Position numbers and translations under genes: made by a program
The notes under the pieces: model-generated
Told to the model about the DNA's origin: nothing
The model's input: only the letters and a program-made list of their open reading frames with translations
Database searches by the model: none
Assembly: GCA_020860205.1 (NCBI GenBank)
Contig: JAJBUU010000047.1
Coordinates: 1 to 59,091, forward strand
Direction of reading: 5' to 3'
Source: Oscillospiraceae bacterium
GTDB taxonomy: Bacteria > Bacillota > Clostridia > Oscillospirales > Oscillospiraceae
DNA length: 59,091 nucleotides
Shown here: piece after piece, positions 1 through 8,165 of the stretch
Numbering within the stretch: the first letter of the stretch is position 1
Layout: every line of letters starts with the position of its first letter

Positions 1-978
1 GCAAGTATTACGCTTGATACAAATCTGACTACGATTGGCTCCTATGCATTTTCCAGCTGTACAGCACTGAAAAGCATCGAAATTCCGGACAGTATGACAG
101 CCATCGACAACAACGTATTTCAGGATTGCACGAGCTTGGTCACTGTCACCATTCCGGATTCCGTGACCAGCATCGGTGACAGTGCATTTTCCGGCTGCAC
201 CAGCCTTGCGAACTTTACGTTCCCCGACAGCGTGATCACCATAGACAGCGGCGCGTTTTATGACTGTACCAGTATTTCCTACCTCGTCATCGGTACCGGA
301 CTGACGCGCATCAACGACTATGCCTTCTACAACTGCACCAGCCTCTACGACATCTATTACGCCGACAGCGAGACCGACTGGGGCGACATCGTTGTGAGCA
401 GCGACGGCAACGGCTATTTTCTCGGCGCCACCGTCCACTACAACAGTACCGGACCCGACGCGGGCGACGCAGATGACGCTGGCGAAGGCGATACGGAGAA
501 CCAGTGTACCAGCCATGTTGCGGGAGAACCAGTGATAGAAAACGAAATCGCAGCCACCTGCACAGAGGATGGTTCCTATGATTCCGTTACCTATTGTACA
601 GTTTGTGGAGAAGAGCTTTCCCGCGAAACCGTAACGGTTCCCGCAACGGGGCATAACTACGTCAGCGAAGTGACAAAAGAAGCCACAGCCACACAGGATG
701 GTGTAACGACATACACTTGCACAGAATGCGGCGATACCTATACGGAAAGTATTCCTGCAACCGGAACCAGCGACGCCACCTCCGGCGACCTCAATGGCGA
801 CGACGAGGTAAATGCAAGCGACCTGACGATTTTGGCGCGGCACGTCGGCAAGGTGGAGACAATGGAGGATGAAACCGCCCTCGCCAACGCGGACGTGACC
901 GGAGATGGAAACGTGGATGCAAGTGATTTGACCAGGCTCGCCCAGTACGTCGGAAAGATCATCAGTTCGCTCGATTGA
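1..978 (+). CDS. LRR (BspA-like) surface protein with C-terminal dockerin, 5' truncated by window edge
   Basis: The reading frame is open from base 1, so the N-terminus lies outside the window; 325 codons remain. Fragment residues 1-125 are leucine-rich repeats of the LRR_5/BspA type, seen as repeated phrases like CTSLVTVTIPDSVTSIG. Residues 180-255 hold two repeats with CxxC pairs (CTVCG, CTECG), each ending in PATG. The last 65 residues form a type I dockerin with two calcium-loop repeats (GDLNGDDEVNASDL and ADVTGDGNVDASDL). Dockerins bind cohesins, so the protein is probably exported and docked to a scaffold or cell-surface partner, with the LRRs binding a ligand. No cohesin gene is in this window. 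A strong terminator follows. A broken relative lies at 36.1-36.4 kb. Confidence 0.85.
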   Translation, partial: ASITLDTNLTTIGSYAFSSCTALKSIEIPDSMTAIDNNVFQDCTSLVTVTIPDSVTSIGDSAFSGCTSLANFTFPDSVITIDSGAFYDCTSISYLVIGTGLTRINDYAFYNCTSLYDIYYADSETDWGDIVVSSDGNGYFLGATVHYNSTGPDAGDADDAGEGDTENQCTSHVAGEPVIENEIAATCTEDGSYDSVTYCTVCGEELSRETVTVPATGHNYVSEVTKEATATQDGVTTYTCTECGDTYTESIPATGTSDATSGDLNGDDEVNASDLTILARHVGKVETMEDETALANADVTGDGNVDASDLTRLAQYVGKIISSLD

Positions 979-1010
979 GCGACAGAATAAGCACACGGAA
1001 ACCAGACACA

Positions 1011-1041
1011 GGCGGCGCAAAATGCGCCGCCTGTGTTTTTT
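1011..1041 (+). terminator. Rho-independent terminator after the LRR/dockerin gene
   Basis: A 9-bp GC-rich stem (GGCGGCGCA / TGCGCCGCC, loop AAA) is followed by TGTGTTTTTT. The same stem core recurs after the broken LRR/dockerin copy at 36.48 kb, which suggests the two loci share a 3' flank. Confidence 0.8.
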
Positions 1042-1097
1042 GCGTTGTTATGATGCCGATCATATAAGCGGGCGGTCCGTGAGATCGTTGCAAACGG

Positions 1098-1514
1098 TCA
1101 GTCGGTGCAGTGCCCGTGCCGACACGCATGACCCTCTCCGTGATGATGTTCGCCGCAGCTTTCTCCGTGGTGTTCCCCTTCGTGGTGGCTGCACTGAATG
1201 TCCGGGACATAAGCAAGCGTCCCCGCCAGAAGCGAGGCCACAGCGTCGTCTGCATCGCCGGTCACACCGCCATAGAGCCTGATTCCTGCGGAGGCCAGCG
1301 CAGTCTGCGCGCCGCCTCCGATTCCGCCGCAAATCAGGGTGTCAACGTGCAGCGTAGTCAGGACCTCCGCCAGCGCGCCGTGGCCCTGTCCATTGGTGCT
1401 GACCACCTCAGAGGATATGACGGTTCCGTCCTCCACGTTGTAAACCTTGAATTGCTCCGTGTGACCAAAGTGCTGATAGACCTGCCCATTTTCATAGGTA
1501 ACTGCGATTTTCAT
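1098..1514 (-). CDS. NifX/NifB-type dinitrogenase iron-molybdenum cofactor family protein with metal-rich tail
   Basis: 138 aa. Residues 1-105 match the small NifX/NafY cofactor-carrier fold: an MKIAVTYENG start, an FGHTEQF segment and the glycine-rich ICGGIGGGAQ. The last 30 residues carry about ten His and four Cys, a likely metal-binding tail added to the core. Stand-alone members occur widely in anaerobes without nitrogenase and are thought to handle Fe-S or Mo-type clusters; no nif genes are nearby. The gene diverges from the two-component system. The start is supported by AAAGGAGCT, which is present twice upstream. Confidence 0.75.
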   Translation of the reverse strand: MKIAVTYENGQVYQHFGHTEQFKVYNVEDGTVISSEVVSTNGQGHGALAEVLTTLHVDTLICGGIGGGAQTALASAGIRLYGGVTGDADDAVASLLAGTLAYVPDIQCSHHEGEHHGESCGEHHHGEGHACRHGHCTD

Positions 1515-1517
1515 TCT

Positions 1518-1550
1518 AATAGCTCCTTTTCAGAAATAGCTCCTTTTCAG
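1518..1550 (-). repeat. Tandem duplication of a 16-bp segment carrying the Shine-Dalgarno site
   Basis: The plus-strand string AATAGCTCCTTTTCAG occurs at 1518-1533 and 1535-1550, a 17-bp period. Read on the minus strand, each copy carries AAAAGGAGCT, so the NifX-like gene has two identical SD sites in tandem. Only the copy nearest 1514 is correctly spaced. Confidence 0.85.
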
Positions 1551-1622
1551 ATTTTTGAAATGTGTTTGCTGTTTTCGTCATTTTGCGGCTGCCTGGTTGA
1601 TTGCGTGCCTGCATCTGCTCAT

Positions 1623-1651
1623 ATCATACCCCGATTTGTGTCATATGTCAA
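1623..1651 (-). promoter_or_regulatory. Promoter for the NifX-like gene, overlapped by an inverted repeat
   Basis: On the minus strand TTGACA (1646-1651) and TATGAT (1623-1628) are 17 bp apart, a near-consensus sigma-A promoter. The -35 box lies in an inverted repeat, TATGTCAA (1644-1651) and TTGACATA (1661-1668), that could be an operator for a dimeric regulator. Confidence 0.65.
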
Positions 1652-1691
1652 GAACTATTATTGACATATACCACAATCCGAGCGGGCGCAT

Positions 1692-1724
1692 CTTTAGGCA
1701 ACCTTTAGCGCCGTTTGCTATAAT
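1692..1724 (+). promoter_or_regulatory. Probable activator-dependent promoter of the two-component operon
   Basis: A TATAAT -10 box (1719-1724) lacks a good -35 box. At that position are two direct CTTTAG repeats (1692-1697 and 1703-1708) spaced 11 bp apart, the usual half-site spacing for OmpR/PhoB-family regulators. This fits autoregulation by the regulator encoded just downstream. The regulatory role is inferred. Confidence 0.5.
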
Positions 1725-1749
1725 TATAAAAAAGGAGGAGGGGGACGTT

Positions 1750-2424
1750 ATGCGGATACTGATCGCAGAGGACGATGCGCGTCTGCTGAAATCGCTGGTA
1801 CATATCCTGAAGCTGAATAACTTCTCCGCGGATGGGGTGGATAATGGCGCGGATGCGTTGGAATACGCGAAAACCGGCGAGTATGACGGCCTGATCCTCG
1901 ATATTATGATGCCCAAAATGGACGGGATACAGGTGCTGCGCCAGCTCAGAGAAGCCGGATTTACCACGCCGGCTTTGTTTTTGACCGCTAAGACGAGCGT
2001 TTCCCAACGGGTAGAGGGGCTTGACGCCGGAGCGGACGATTATTTGCCAAAACCGTTTTCCACGGACGAGCTGCTGGCGCGGGTGCGGGCCATGCTGCGC
2101 CGCAGGGACTCCTTTATACCGGATCTGCTGTGCTGCGGTCCCGTGATTCTGAACCGTTCCACCTATGAGCTGACGTGTCAGAACCAGTCGGTTTCCCTCA
2201 GCGGGAAGGAATTTCAGGTGATGGAGATTTTGATGGAAAATCCGCACATCGTTGTGACAACGGAGCAGTTCATCACAAAAATCTGGGGATGGGATACCGC
2301 GGTCGATACGAGTGTCGTCTGGGTACACATCTCCAACCTCCGCAAAAAGCTGGCCGCCCTTTCTGCGCCGATCCGCATCCGCTTTCAGCGCGGCGCCGGC
2401 TATATTCTGGAGGGCGAGCCATGA
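1750..2424 (+). CDS. OmpR/PhoB-family response regulator
   Basis: 224 aa. The receiver domain (1-115) has the acidic pair D8-D9, phospho-acceptor D51 in LILDIMMP, T79 and K101. The C-terminal winged helix (about 130-222) ends in a typical RGAGYIL hairpin. The ATG at 1750 is chosen because AAAGGAGG lies just upstream and the receiver fold starts here with MRILIAEDD; an upstream ATG at 1555 would add an unconserved extension. The stop overlaps the kinase start (ATGA), so the two are translationally coupled. The signal is unknown. Confidence 0.92.
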   Translation: MRILIAEDDARLLKSLVHILKLNNFSADGVDNGADALEYAKTGEYDGLILDIMMPKMDGIQVLRQLREAGFTTPALFLTAKTSVSQRVEGLDAGADDYLPKPFSTDELLARVRAMLRRRDSFIPDLLCCGPVILNRSTYELTCQNQSVSLSGKEFQVMEILMENPHIVVTTEQFITKIWGWDTAVDTSVVWVHISNLRKKLAALSAPIRIRFQRGAGYILEGEP

Positions 2425-3650
2425 TAGACGAGCTGCGGAAACGGATGATCGTTATCAGCAGCATTGCCGTCCTGTTTGTTTTCAGCGGGATATTGGCTGC
2501 AATGGCCATTTTCAGTGTGCGCCAGCTCAACAACCGGATGGATTTTATGGCGGAGCGCATCTCCGACGGGAACGGCATTTTTCTCCCCTTTGACAAGGAA
2601 AATCCGCTTCCTGCGGGGGCAGAGAATTATCCCGGATTTTTCACGGAGGAAACGCCGTTCAGCGCCCGCTTTTTCACCGTATGGTTTGACAGCGACGGCG
2701 ATTTTGCACAGGCGAATCTGAATTCGATTTCCTCCGTGGATGAGAAAACCGCAGTGGAATACGCCGGCGCGGTTTTGGAAAACGGCAGCCGACGCGGCTG
2801 GTATGGTTCGTTCCGCTACCATATTTTCGACGCACAGGACGGAATCGGGGTCGTCTTTGTGGATGGCAGCATGAACCGCGCCACGACGAAGGCGTTTGTG
2901 CTGACAGCGGCCGCCGTTACGCTGGGCGGCGCCGCCCTGATCCTGATTTTTATCGTTGTCGCATCCAGGCGGGCGGTGCGCCCGCTCGCGCAAAGCTATG
3001 AGAAGCAAACGCAATTTGTCACCGATGCGAACCATGAGCTGAAAACGCCGCTGACGCTCATCCTGACCAACATTGATATCGTGGAACAGGAGCTGGGACA
3101 CAGTGAATGGCTGGATGACATTCGGGCGGAAGGGAAGCGCATGAGCGAGCTGGTCGGACACCTTACCGCCCTGAGCAGGCTGGACGAGGGCGATTTACCG
3201 GTGGAGAAAACGGTGTTTTCATTTACGGAGGTCTGTCAGGACACGGTTTCGGAGTTTTCCGCGCTCATCGACCAGAAACAGCTGCGTCTTACCGCACTCA
3301 TTCAGCCAAATGTCAGCTATTGCGGAGAGGAGGCCGCGATTCGCAGACTGGTTTCCATTCTCATGGACAATGCGGTGAAATATTGTGATCCCGCAGGCAG
3401 CGTCATGCTCTCTCTGGAGAAAAAGCGCCATCCCGTTCTTGTGGTGGAAAATACCTGTCAGGATGTCGCGTCTTTGGAGCTGGATCGCCTTTGTGATCGG
3501 TTCTATCGCGCGGACAGGGCGCGGACCGCAGGAACCGGCTTCGGCATCGGACTATCGCTTGCAAAGGCCATCGCGGCGACGCACCACGGCAGCATTTGGG
3601 CCTATCAGGCGGGAGCCGGACGGATCGGGTTCCAGGTTACGCTAAAGTGA
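2421..3650 (+). CDS. Membrane sensor histidine kinase
   Basis: 409 aa, partner of the preceding regulator. A first membrane helix (about 10-31), a roughly 125-residue extracytoplasmic sensor region and a second helix (about 158-180) precede the cytoplasmic kinase. The H-box NHELKTPLTL has the phospho-accepting H205; the N-box is LMDNAVKY (N317) and the G-box is GTGFGIGLSLAKA. No HAMP domain is obvious between the second helix and the H-box. The start at 2421 overlaps the regulator stop. The sensor region resembles nothing I recognise, so the stimulus is not predictable. Confidence 0.9.
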   Translation: MIDELRKRMIVISSIAVLFVFSGILAAMAIFSVRQLNNRMDFMAERISDGNGIFLPFDKENPLPAGAENYPGFFTEETPFSARFFTVWFDSDGDFAQANLNSISSVDEKTAVEYAGAVLENGSRRGWYGSFRYHIFDAQDGIGVVFVDGSMNRATTKAFVLTAAAVTLGGAALILIFIVVASRRAVRPLAQSYEKQTQFVTDANHELKTPLTLILTNIDIVEQELGHSEWLDDIRAEGKRMSELVGHLTALSRLDEGDLPVEKTVFSFTEVCQDTVSEFSALIDQKQLRLTALIQPNVSYCGEEAAIRRLVSILMDNAVKYCDPAGSVMLSLEKKRHPVLVVENTCQDVASLELDRLCDRFYRADRARTAGTGFGIGLSLAKAIAATHHGSIWAYQAGAGRIGFQVTLK

Positions 3651-3756
3651 ATGCATCAGGATTCCCGCGCAGCCGCCTGTATTTCTTTGGTGAGGTTCCG
3701 AAGGATGACATTGTTGGGAAGCTGCTCTGTCCGCAGACAAATTGAATACAAAATGC

Positions 3757-3793
3757 AACGCCGCAACTGCAATTTCAGCCGCGGCGTTTTTGT
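3757..3793 (+). terminator. Terminator downstream of the histidine kinase
   Basis: AACGCCGC (3757-3764) pairs with GCGGCGTT (3781-3788), followed by TTTTG. It lies about 100 bp after the kinase stop. The rest of the 3651-4003 interval holds the signal peptidase promoter and no convincing gene. Confidence 0.6.
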
Positions 3794-3942
3794 ATGCATC
3801 AACGATTCACACACGTTCTTGTCAGCGACCCGACACGCGGCTATGGCATCAGCATTGCGGATATGCTCCGCGCCGCCTGACCGGATATGAGCAAATCCAA
3901 ATAAAAAAACGCCACGGCACGCGCTGACGAAAAATTTTTTTG

Positions 3943-3971
3943 TTGCTTCTTTTGGAAAAAGATAGTATGAT
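3943..3971 (+). promoter_or_regulatory. Promoter of the signal peptidase operon
   Basis: TTGCTT (3943-3948), a 17-bp spacer and TATGAT (3966-3971). Transcription would start near 3978, which argues for translation from 4004 rather than from the ATG at 3983. Confidence 0.65.
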
Positions 3972-4003
3972 AATCAGACAGTATGATCCAAGGGGGGCAA
4001 GGC

Positions 4004-4621
4004 ATGGACGAGGAGCGGGAAACGCAATCGCGCGCGCCGGAAGCAGAAACGGGCTCCGGCGTGCCAGACGCGCCGCTTGCCGCGAACGGTCAGGAGAAAA
4101 ACAGCTCCGGCCTGTTCGACTGGATACAGTGCATCGTCAGCGCGCTGGTGGCGTGTATTCTGATTTTTGTGTTTATCGGCCGCACTGTGGGCGTGGACGG
4201 CGAGAGTATGCTGCCAACGCTGGAGAACGGAGACCGCCTGATCATCACGCGGTTGTTCTATTCCGAGCCGCAGTATGGCGACATCGTGGTGCTGCGCAAG
4301 GACAGTTTTAAGGAAACGCCCATTATCAAGCGCGTCATAGCCACGGAAGGGCAGACGGTGGACATCGACTTTGAAACGGGCGTCGTCTATGTGGATGGCG
4401 TGGCGCTTGACGAGCCGTATACCAACGAGCCGACGAATGTGCAGGAGGATTTTGAAGGGCCGGTCACGGTGCCGGAGAACTGCGTGTTCGTGATGGGCGA
4501 CAACCGCAACCATTCTGCGGACAGTCGCATGGAATCCATCGGCTGCGTGGATGTGCGCTATATCATCGGCCATGTTGTCCTGCGCCTGACGCCGGTTTCC
4601 AAATTTGGTGCGGTTTCATGA
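4004..4621 (+). CDS. lepB: Type I signal peptidase
   Basis: 205 aa membrane serine protease that removes signal peptides from exported preproteins. A 40-residue cytoplasmic head is followed by one membrane helix (about 41-63). The nucleophile is S68 in GESMLPTL and the general base K109 in IIKRVIA; the later box GDNRNHSADSR is also intact. The start at 4004 has AGGGGGG about 8 bases upstream; the ATG at 3983 has no SD site and lies almost at the predicted transcript start. It overlaps rbgA by 4 bases, beginning a tight run lepB-rbgA-rnhB-yraN. Confidence 0.93.
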   Translation: MDEERETQSRAPEAETGSGVPDAPLAANGQEKNSSGLFDWIQCIVSALVACILIFVFIGRTVGVDGESMLPTLENGDRLIITRLFYSEPQYGDIVVLRKDSFKETPIIKRVIATEGQTVDIDFETGVVYVDGVALDEPYTNEPTNVQEDFEGPVTVPENCVFVMGDNRNHSADSRMESIGCVDVRYIIGHVVLRLTPVSKFGAVS

Positions 4622-5550
4622 GCGGGCAGGGCAGACAAAGGAACGGGCGGAACGAGCAAAAGCAAAGCGCCGGTTCGACGCAGTATGAGGCGCTTTCTAT
4701 TCAGTGGTTCCCCGGCCATATGACAAAGGCGCGGCGCATGATCGCGGAGAACATGAAGCTGGTGGACGCGGTATGCGAGCTTCTGGACGCGCGCATCCCC
4801 GCCGCCAGCCGCAATCCGGAAATCGATACGCTGTGCGGGAGCAAACCGCGGCTTGTCGTCCTGAACCGGAGCGATTTGGCCGACCCGGAAATCACCGCGC
4901 GCTGGCGGGAGTATTTCCGCCAACAGGGCTTGCCGGTGCTGGAAACAGACGCAAAAAGCGGCAAGGGCGTGGCACGCTTTCCGCAGGCCGTGCGCACGGT
5001 GCTGCGAGAGCGGCTGGCGGCGCTGGAGGCGAAAGGACAGGGAACCCGTCCGCTGCGCGTTATGATCCTTGGCATCCCGAATGTTGGCAAGTCCACGCTC
5101 ATCAATCGGCTGGCCGGACGAAAGGCGGCTGTGGCGGGCGATCGCCCCGGCGTGACGCGCGGCAGACAGTGGATCCGCATCGACAGCGGATTGGAGCTGC
5201 TGGATACGCCCGGCATTCTCTGGCCAAAGTTTGATTCGCAGGAGGTGGGCGAAGCGCTGGCGCTGACGCGCGCCATTCGGCCTGACATCCTTGACCGGGA
5301 AACGCTGGCCGCGAACTTCCTGCTGCGTCTGCGCACGCTGAAGCCGGAGGCTGTTGAGATGCGCTATCATGTCACGCCGGACGCGGAGAAAAATGGCTAT
5401 GCGCTGCTGGAGGATGTGGGGCGCAGCCGCGGGTTCCTGATTTCCGGCGGCGAGGTGGACCTGGAGCGCACGGCAAACGTGCTGCTCAGCGAATATCACG
5501 AAGGGAAGCTGGGGCGCATCAGTCTGGAAGCACCCCCGGAGGACGCATGA
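4618..5550 (+). CDS. rbgA: Ribosome biogenesis GTPase A (RbgA/YlqF)
   Basis: 310 aa circularly permuted GTPase that acts late in 50S subunit assembly. The family signature WFPGHMTKARR is near residue 30. Motif order is permuted: G4 NRSD (N83), G5 DAKSGKG, G1 GIPNVGKST (152-160), then G3 DTPG (196-199). The C-terminal helical domain is present, and the roughly 20-residue N-terminal extension is unremarkable. ATGA overlap with lepB upstream and with rnhB downstream indicates one operon. Confidence 0.95.
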   Translation: MSGQGRQRNGRNEQKQSAGSTQYEALSIQWFPGHMTKARRMIAENMKLVDAVCELLDARIPAASRNPEIDTLCGSKPRLVVLNRSDLADPEITARWREYFRQQGLPVLETDAKSGKGVARFPQAVRTVLRERLAALEAKGQGTRPLRVMILGIPNVGKSTLINRLAGRKAAVAGDRPGVTRGRQWIRIDSGLELLDTPGILWPKFDSQEVGEALALTRAIRPDILDRETLAANFLLRLRTLKPEAVEMRYHVTPDAEKNGYALLEDVGRSRGFLISGGEVDLERTANVLLSEYHEGKLGRISLEAPPEDA

Positions 5551-6146
5551 CGGAGCTTTGGGAAACGGAGAACGAATTGCGCGCGCAGGGGATCGCCCCG
5601 GTCTGCGGCGTGGACGAGGCCGGACGCGGACCGTTGGCCGGGCCTGTGTGCGCGGCGGCGGTGATTTTGCCGCCCGACCTGCATCTGGACGGTCTGAACG
5701 ATTCCAAAAAGATCAGCGCAAAAAAGCGCGACGCGCTCTATGACATCATCACGCGGGAAGCGGTTTCCTATGGCATTGCGTTTGCCAGCGTGGAGGAGAT
5801 CGAGCGCGAGAATATTCTCCGCGCCGCGCTTATGGCGATGGAGCGCGCCATCGGGCAGCTTTCCGTGACGCCCGCCCTTGCCCTGATCGACGGGAACCAC
5901 GGAGAGGGGATCACTGTCCCTTACCGCTGCATCGTCGGCGGCGACGGCAAATGCGCCTGTATCGCTGCGGCCTCGATCCTGGCAAAGGTAACGCGGGATC
6001 GTTATATGTGCGAGCAGGCGGAAAAATACCCTGAGTACGGCTTCGCACAGCACAAAGGCTACGGTACCAGACAGCATTATGAGGCGCTGCGCCGCTGCGG
6101 CCCCTGTCCGCTGCATCGCCCGTCTTTTCTAAAGAAAATGCACTGA
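5547..6146 (+). CDS. rnhB: Ribonuclease HII
   Basis: 199 aa. RNase HII cuts the RNA strand of RNA-DNA hybrids and excises single ribonucleotides from DNA. The signature GVDEAGRGPLAGP has the catalytic pair D23-E24; a further acidic residue is in LIDGNHG, and the C-terminal segment HKGYGTRQHYEAL is typical of the family. Length is normal. It starts inside the rbgA stop codon and is followed five bases later by yraN, an arrangement common in Firmicutes. Confidence 0.96.
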   Translation: MTELWETENELRAQGIAPVCGVDEAGRGPLAGPVCAAAVILPPDLHLDGLNDSKKISAKKRDALYDIITREAVSYGIAFASVEEIERENILRAALMAMERAIGQLSVTPALALIDGNHGEGITVPYRCIVGGDGKCACIAAASILAKVTRDRYMCEQAEKYPEYGFAQHKGYGTRQHYEALRRCGPCPLHRPSFLKKMH

Positions 6147-6151
6147 ACAAA

Positions 6152-6547
6152 ATGGGCGGAGCAGAGGACAAAAAACTCCTTGGCCGTTGGGGAGAGGAAC
6201 AGGCGGCGGCGTTTCTGAAACGGAAAAAATACAAAATCACCGGCTTGAACTACCGCTGCCGCTTTGGGGAAATCGACATCATCGCGGAGAACGCGCGTTA
6301 TGTGGTCTTTGTGGAGGTGAAGCTGCGGCGGGACGCGCGCTTTGCCGCAGCGCGGGAATTTGTCAACGCGGCAAAACAGCGGCGGCTGATTTGCGCAGCG
6401 GAACAGTGGCTCTGCGCAAACCCGACGCAAAAGCAGCCCCGCTTTGATGTGATCGAGATTTACGCCGCCGCCGGTGCGGTGCGCGAGATCAATCACATCG
6501 AAAATGCGTTCGATACCGACTTTATGCGCGCGGGGCGTGAGAAATAG
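6152..6547 (+). CDS. YraN family protein (UPF0102), endonuclease-like fold
   Basis: 131 aa. The conserved pattern GRWGEEQAAAFL, followed by NYRCRFGEIDIIA and FVEVKLR, is that of YraN/UPF0102, a restriction-endonuclease-like fold with E/D...ExK acidic residues. The biochemical role is not settled; the gene usually sits beside rnhB, as here. Length is typical. It closes the lepB-rbgA-rnhB run. Confidence 0.9.
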   Translation: MGGAEDKKLLGRWGEEQAAAFLKRKKYKITGLNYRCRFGEIDIIAENARYVVFVEVKLRRDARFAAAREFVNAAKQRRLICAAEQWLCANPTQKQPRFDVIEIYAAAGAVREINHIENAFDTDFMRAGREK

Positions 6548-6601
6548 CTCCATACAGGACGCAAAAACCATATTAAGAGGTAATAAACGGGAGAGACAGC
6601 A

Positions 6602-8071
6602 ATGAACTATTTCAGCACAAGAAACGAGACGAAAAAGTATACCGCGGCGCAGGCCATCGCAATGGGGCTCGCGCCGGACGGCGGGCTTTTTGTTCCGGAA
6701 ACCATTCCATCCGTGGACGAGTCGGCGCTGCGGGCGCTTTGCGGTATGGACTACCGCGCGCGTGCGGTGGAGCTGATGGGGCTTTATCTGGAGGAGTTTT
6801 CCCGCGAGGAGCTGGAGGGCTTTGTCCGGAGGGCTTATGCGGAGAACTATGACCATCCGGAAATCGCACCGCTGCATCTGCTGGATGATGCGACAGGCTT
6901 TCTGGAGCTGTGGTATGGGCCGACCTGCGCGTTCAAGGATATGGCGCTGCAAATGCTGCCGTATCTTTTGACCGCGTCGCTGAAAAAGACCGGCGAGAAG
7001 CGGCAGGTCTGCATTCTGGTCGCCACCTCCGGCGATACGGGCAAGGCCGCGCTGGAGGGCTTTAAGGATGTACCGGGAACGCGAATTTTTGTCTTTTACC
7101 CGGATGGCGGCGTTTCCGCCATCCAGCGGCTGCAAATGGTGACGCAGGCCGGAGAAAACGTCGGGGTCTGCGCTGTGCGCGGCAACTTTGACGACGCGCA
7201 GACCGGCGTGAAGGTCATCTTTGGAGATAGCCAATTTGCCGCGCGGCTGACGGAAAAGGGCTGGTTCCTTTCCTCTGCAAATTCCATCAACTGGGGGCGC
7301 CTGCTGCCGCAAATCGTCTACTATTTCTCCGCTTACTGTGATTATGTCAACAGCGGCAAGCTGAACTTTGGCGACAGGCTCAATTTCTGCGTCCCGACCG
7401 GAAACTTTGGGAATATTCTGGCGGGCTGGTTCGCAAAGCAGATGGGCTTGCCGGTCGGGCGCTTCATCTGTGCCTCCAATGCGAACAATGTGCTGACCGA
7501 ATTCATTCAAACCGGCGTATACGATAAGAACCGCCCGTTCCATAACACCATTTCACCGTCTATGGATATTCTGGTGTCCAGCAATCTGGAGCGTCTGCTC
7601 TATATGCTGACGGACGACAAGACTACCGCTGCGTATATGGCGCGTCTGGCAAAGGATGGACGCTATACCGTGGATGCGGAGGTGCTTTCCGCGCTGCAAT
7701 CCACCTTCTCCGCCGGCTTCTGCGACGATGACGAAACGCGGGGAATGATCGGGCGGGTCTTTGCCGAAACGGGTTATCTGATGGATACCCATACCGCTGT
7801 CGCCTGCAAAGTGCTTTCCGATTATCGCGCGCAGAGCGGCGACCAGACTCCTGCCGTTGTGGTTTCCACCGCCAGCCCCTTCAAGTTTGCGGCGGATGTT
7901 CTGGCTGGATTGGGCGCGGACGGCGGAGCGGAGCCGCTTGCGGCGCTCTCTGAAAAGAGCGGGATGCCGATCCCCGCGCCGCTGCAAAATCTGGAGGAGC
8001 GCCCCGTCCGGTTTGACGGCGTGGCGGAAAAATCCGAGATGGAGCGTCTGGTGGATCAGTTCCTGTCCTGA
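6602..8071 (+). CDS. thrC: Threonine synthase
   Basis: 489 aa, the long bacterial/yeast class of threonine synthase. This PLP enzyme converts O-phosphohomoserine to threonine. The N-terminus MNYFSTRNE is family-typical. The PLP lysine is K112 in CAFKDMALQ; LVATSGDTGKAALEGF and the phosphate-binding CVPTGNFGNILAG are present. GGGAGAG precedes the ATG at a suitable distance. No other threonine-pathway gene is adjacent. Confidence 0.96.
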   Translation: MNYFSTRNETKKYTAAQAIAMGLAPDGGLFVPETIPSVDESALRALCGMDYRARAVELMGLYLEEFSREELEGFVRRAYAENYDHPEIAPLHLLDDATGFLELWYGPTCAFKDMALQMLPYLLTASLKKTGEKRQVCILVATSGDTGKAALEGFKDVPGTRIFVFYPDGGVSAIQRLQMVTQAGENVGVCAVRGNFDDAQTGVKVIFGDSQFAARLTEKGWFLSSANSINWGRLLPQIVYYFSAYCDYVNSGKLNFGDRLNFCVPTGNFGNILAGWFAKQMGLPVGRFICASNANNVLTEFIQTGVYDKNRPFHNTISPSMDILVSSNLERLLYMLTDDKTTAAYMARLAKDGRYTVDAEVLSALQSTFSAGFCDDDETRGMIGRVFAETGYLMDTHTAVACKVLSDYRAQSGDQTPAVVVSTASPFKFAADVLAGLGADGGAEPLAALSEKSGMPIPAPLQNLEERPVRFDGVAEKSEMERLVDQFLS

Positions 8072-8104
8072 TGACCATAGGGCCGCTGTGTTTTGACGAA
8101 GCAA

Positions 8105-8138
8105 AGCGGGCAGGCGGCCAAAACGCCGTCTGCCCGCT
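8105..8138. terminator. Possible bidirectional terminator hairpin between thrC and the DUF1540 gene
   Basis: AGCGGGCAG (8105-8113) pairs with CTGCCCGCT (8130-8138), and GCG/CGC extends the stem inside a small bulge. It lies between convergent genes. No real U-tract follows on either strand, so termination strength is uncertain. Confidence 0.4.
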
Positions 8139-8165
8139 GCCGGTTTGCGGTCGATCCCGGATGAT

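Noticed and set aside
1661-1689. TTGACA on the plus strand at 1661-1666 as -35 box of the two-component operon
   Set aside because: No -10 box lies 16-18 bp downstream; the TATAAT at 1719 is far too distant. The string is better explained as half of the palindrome.
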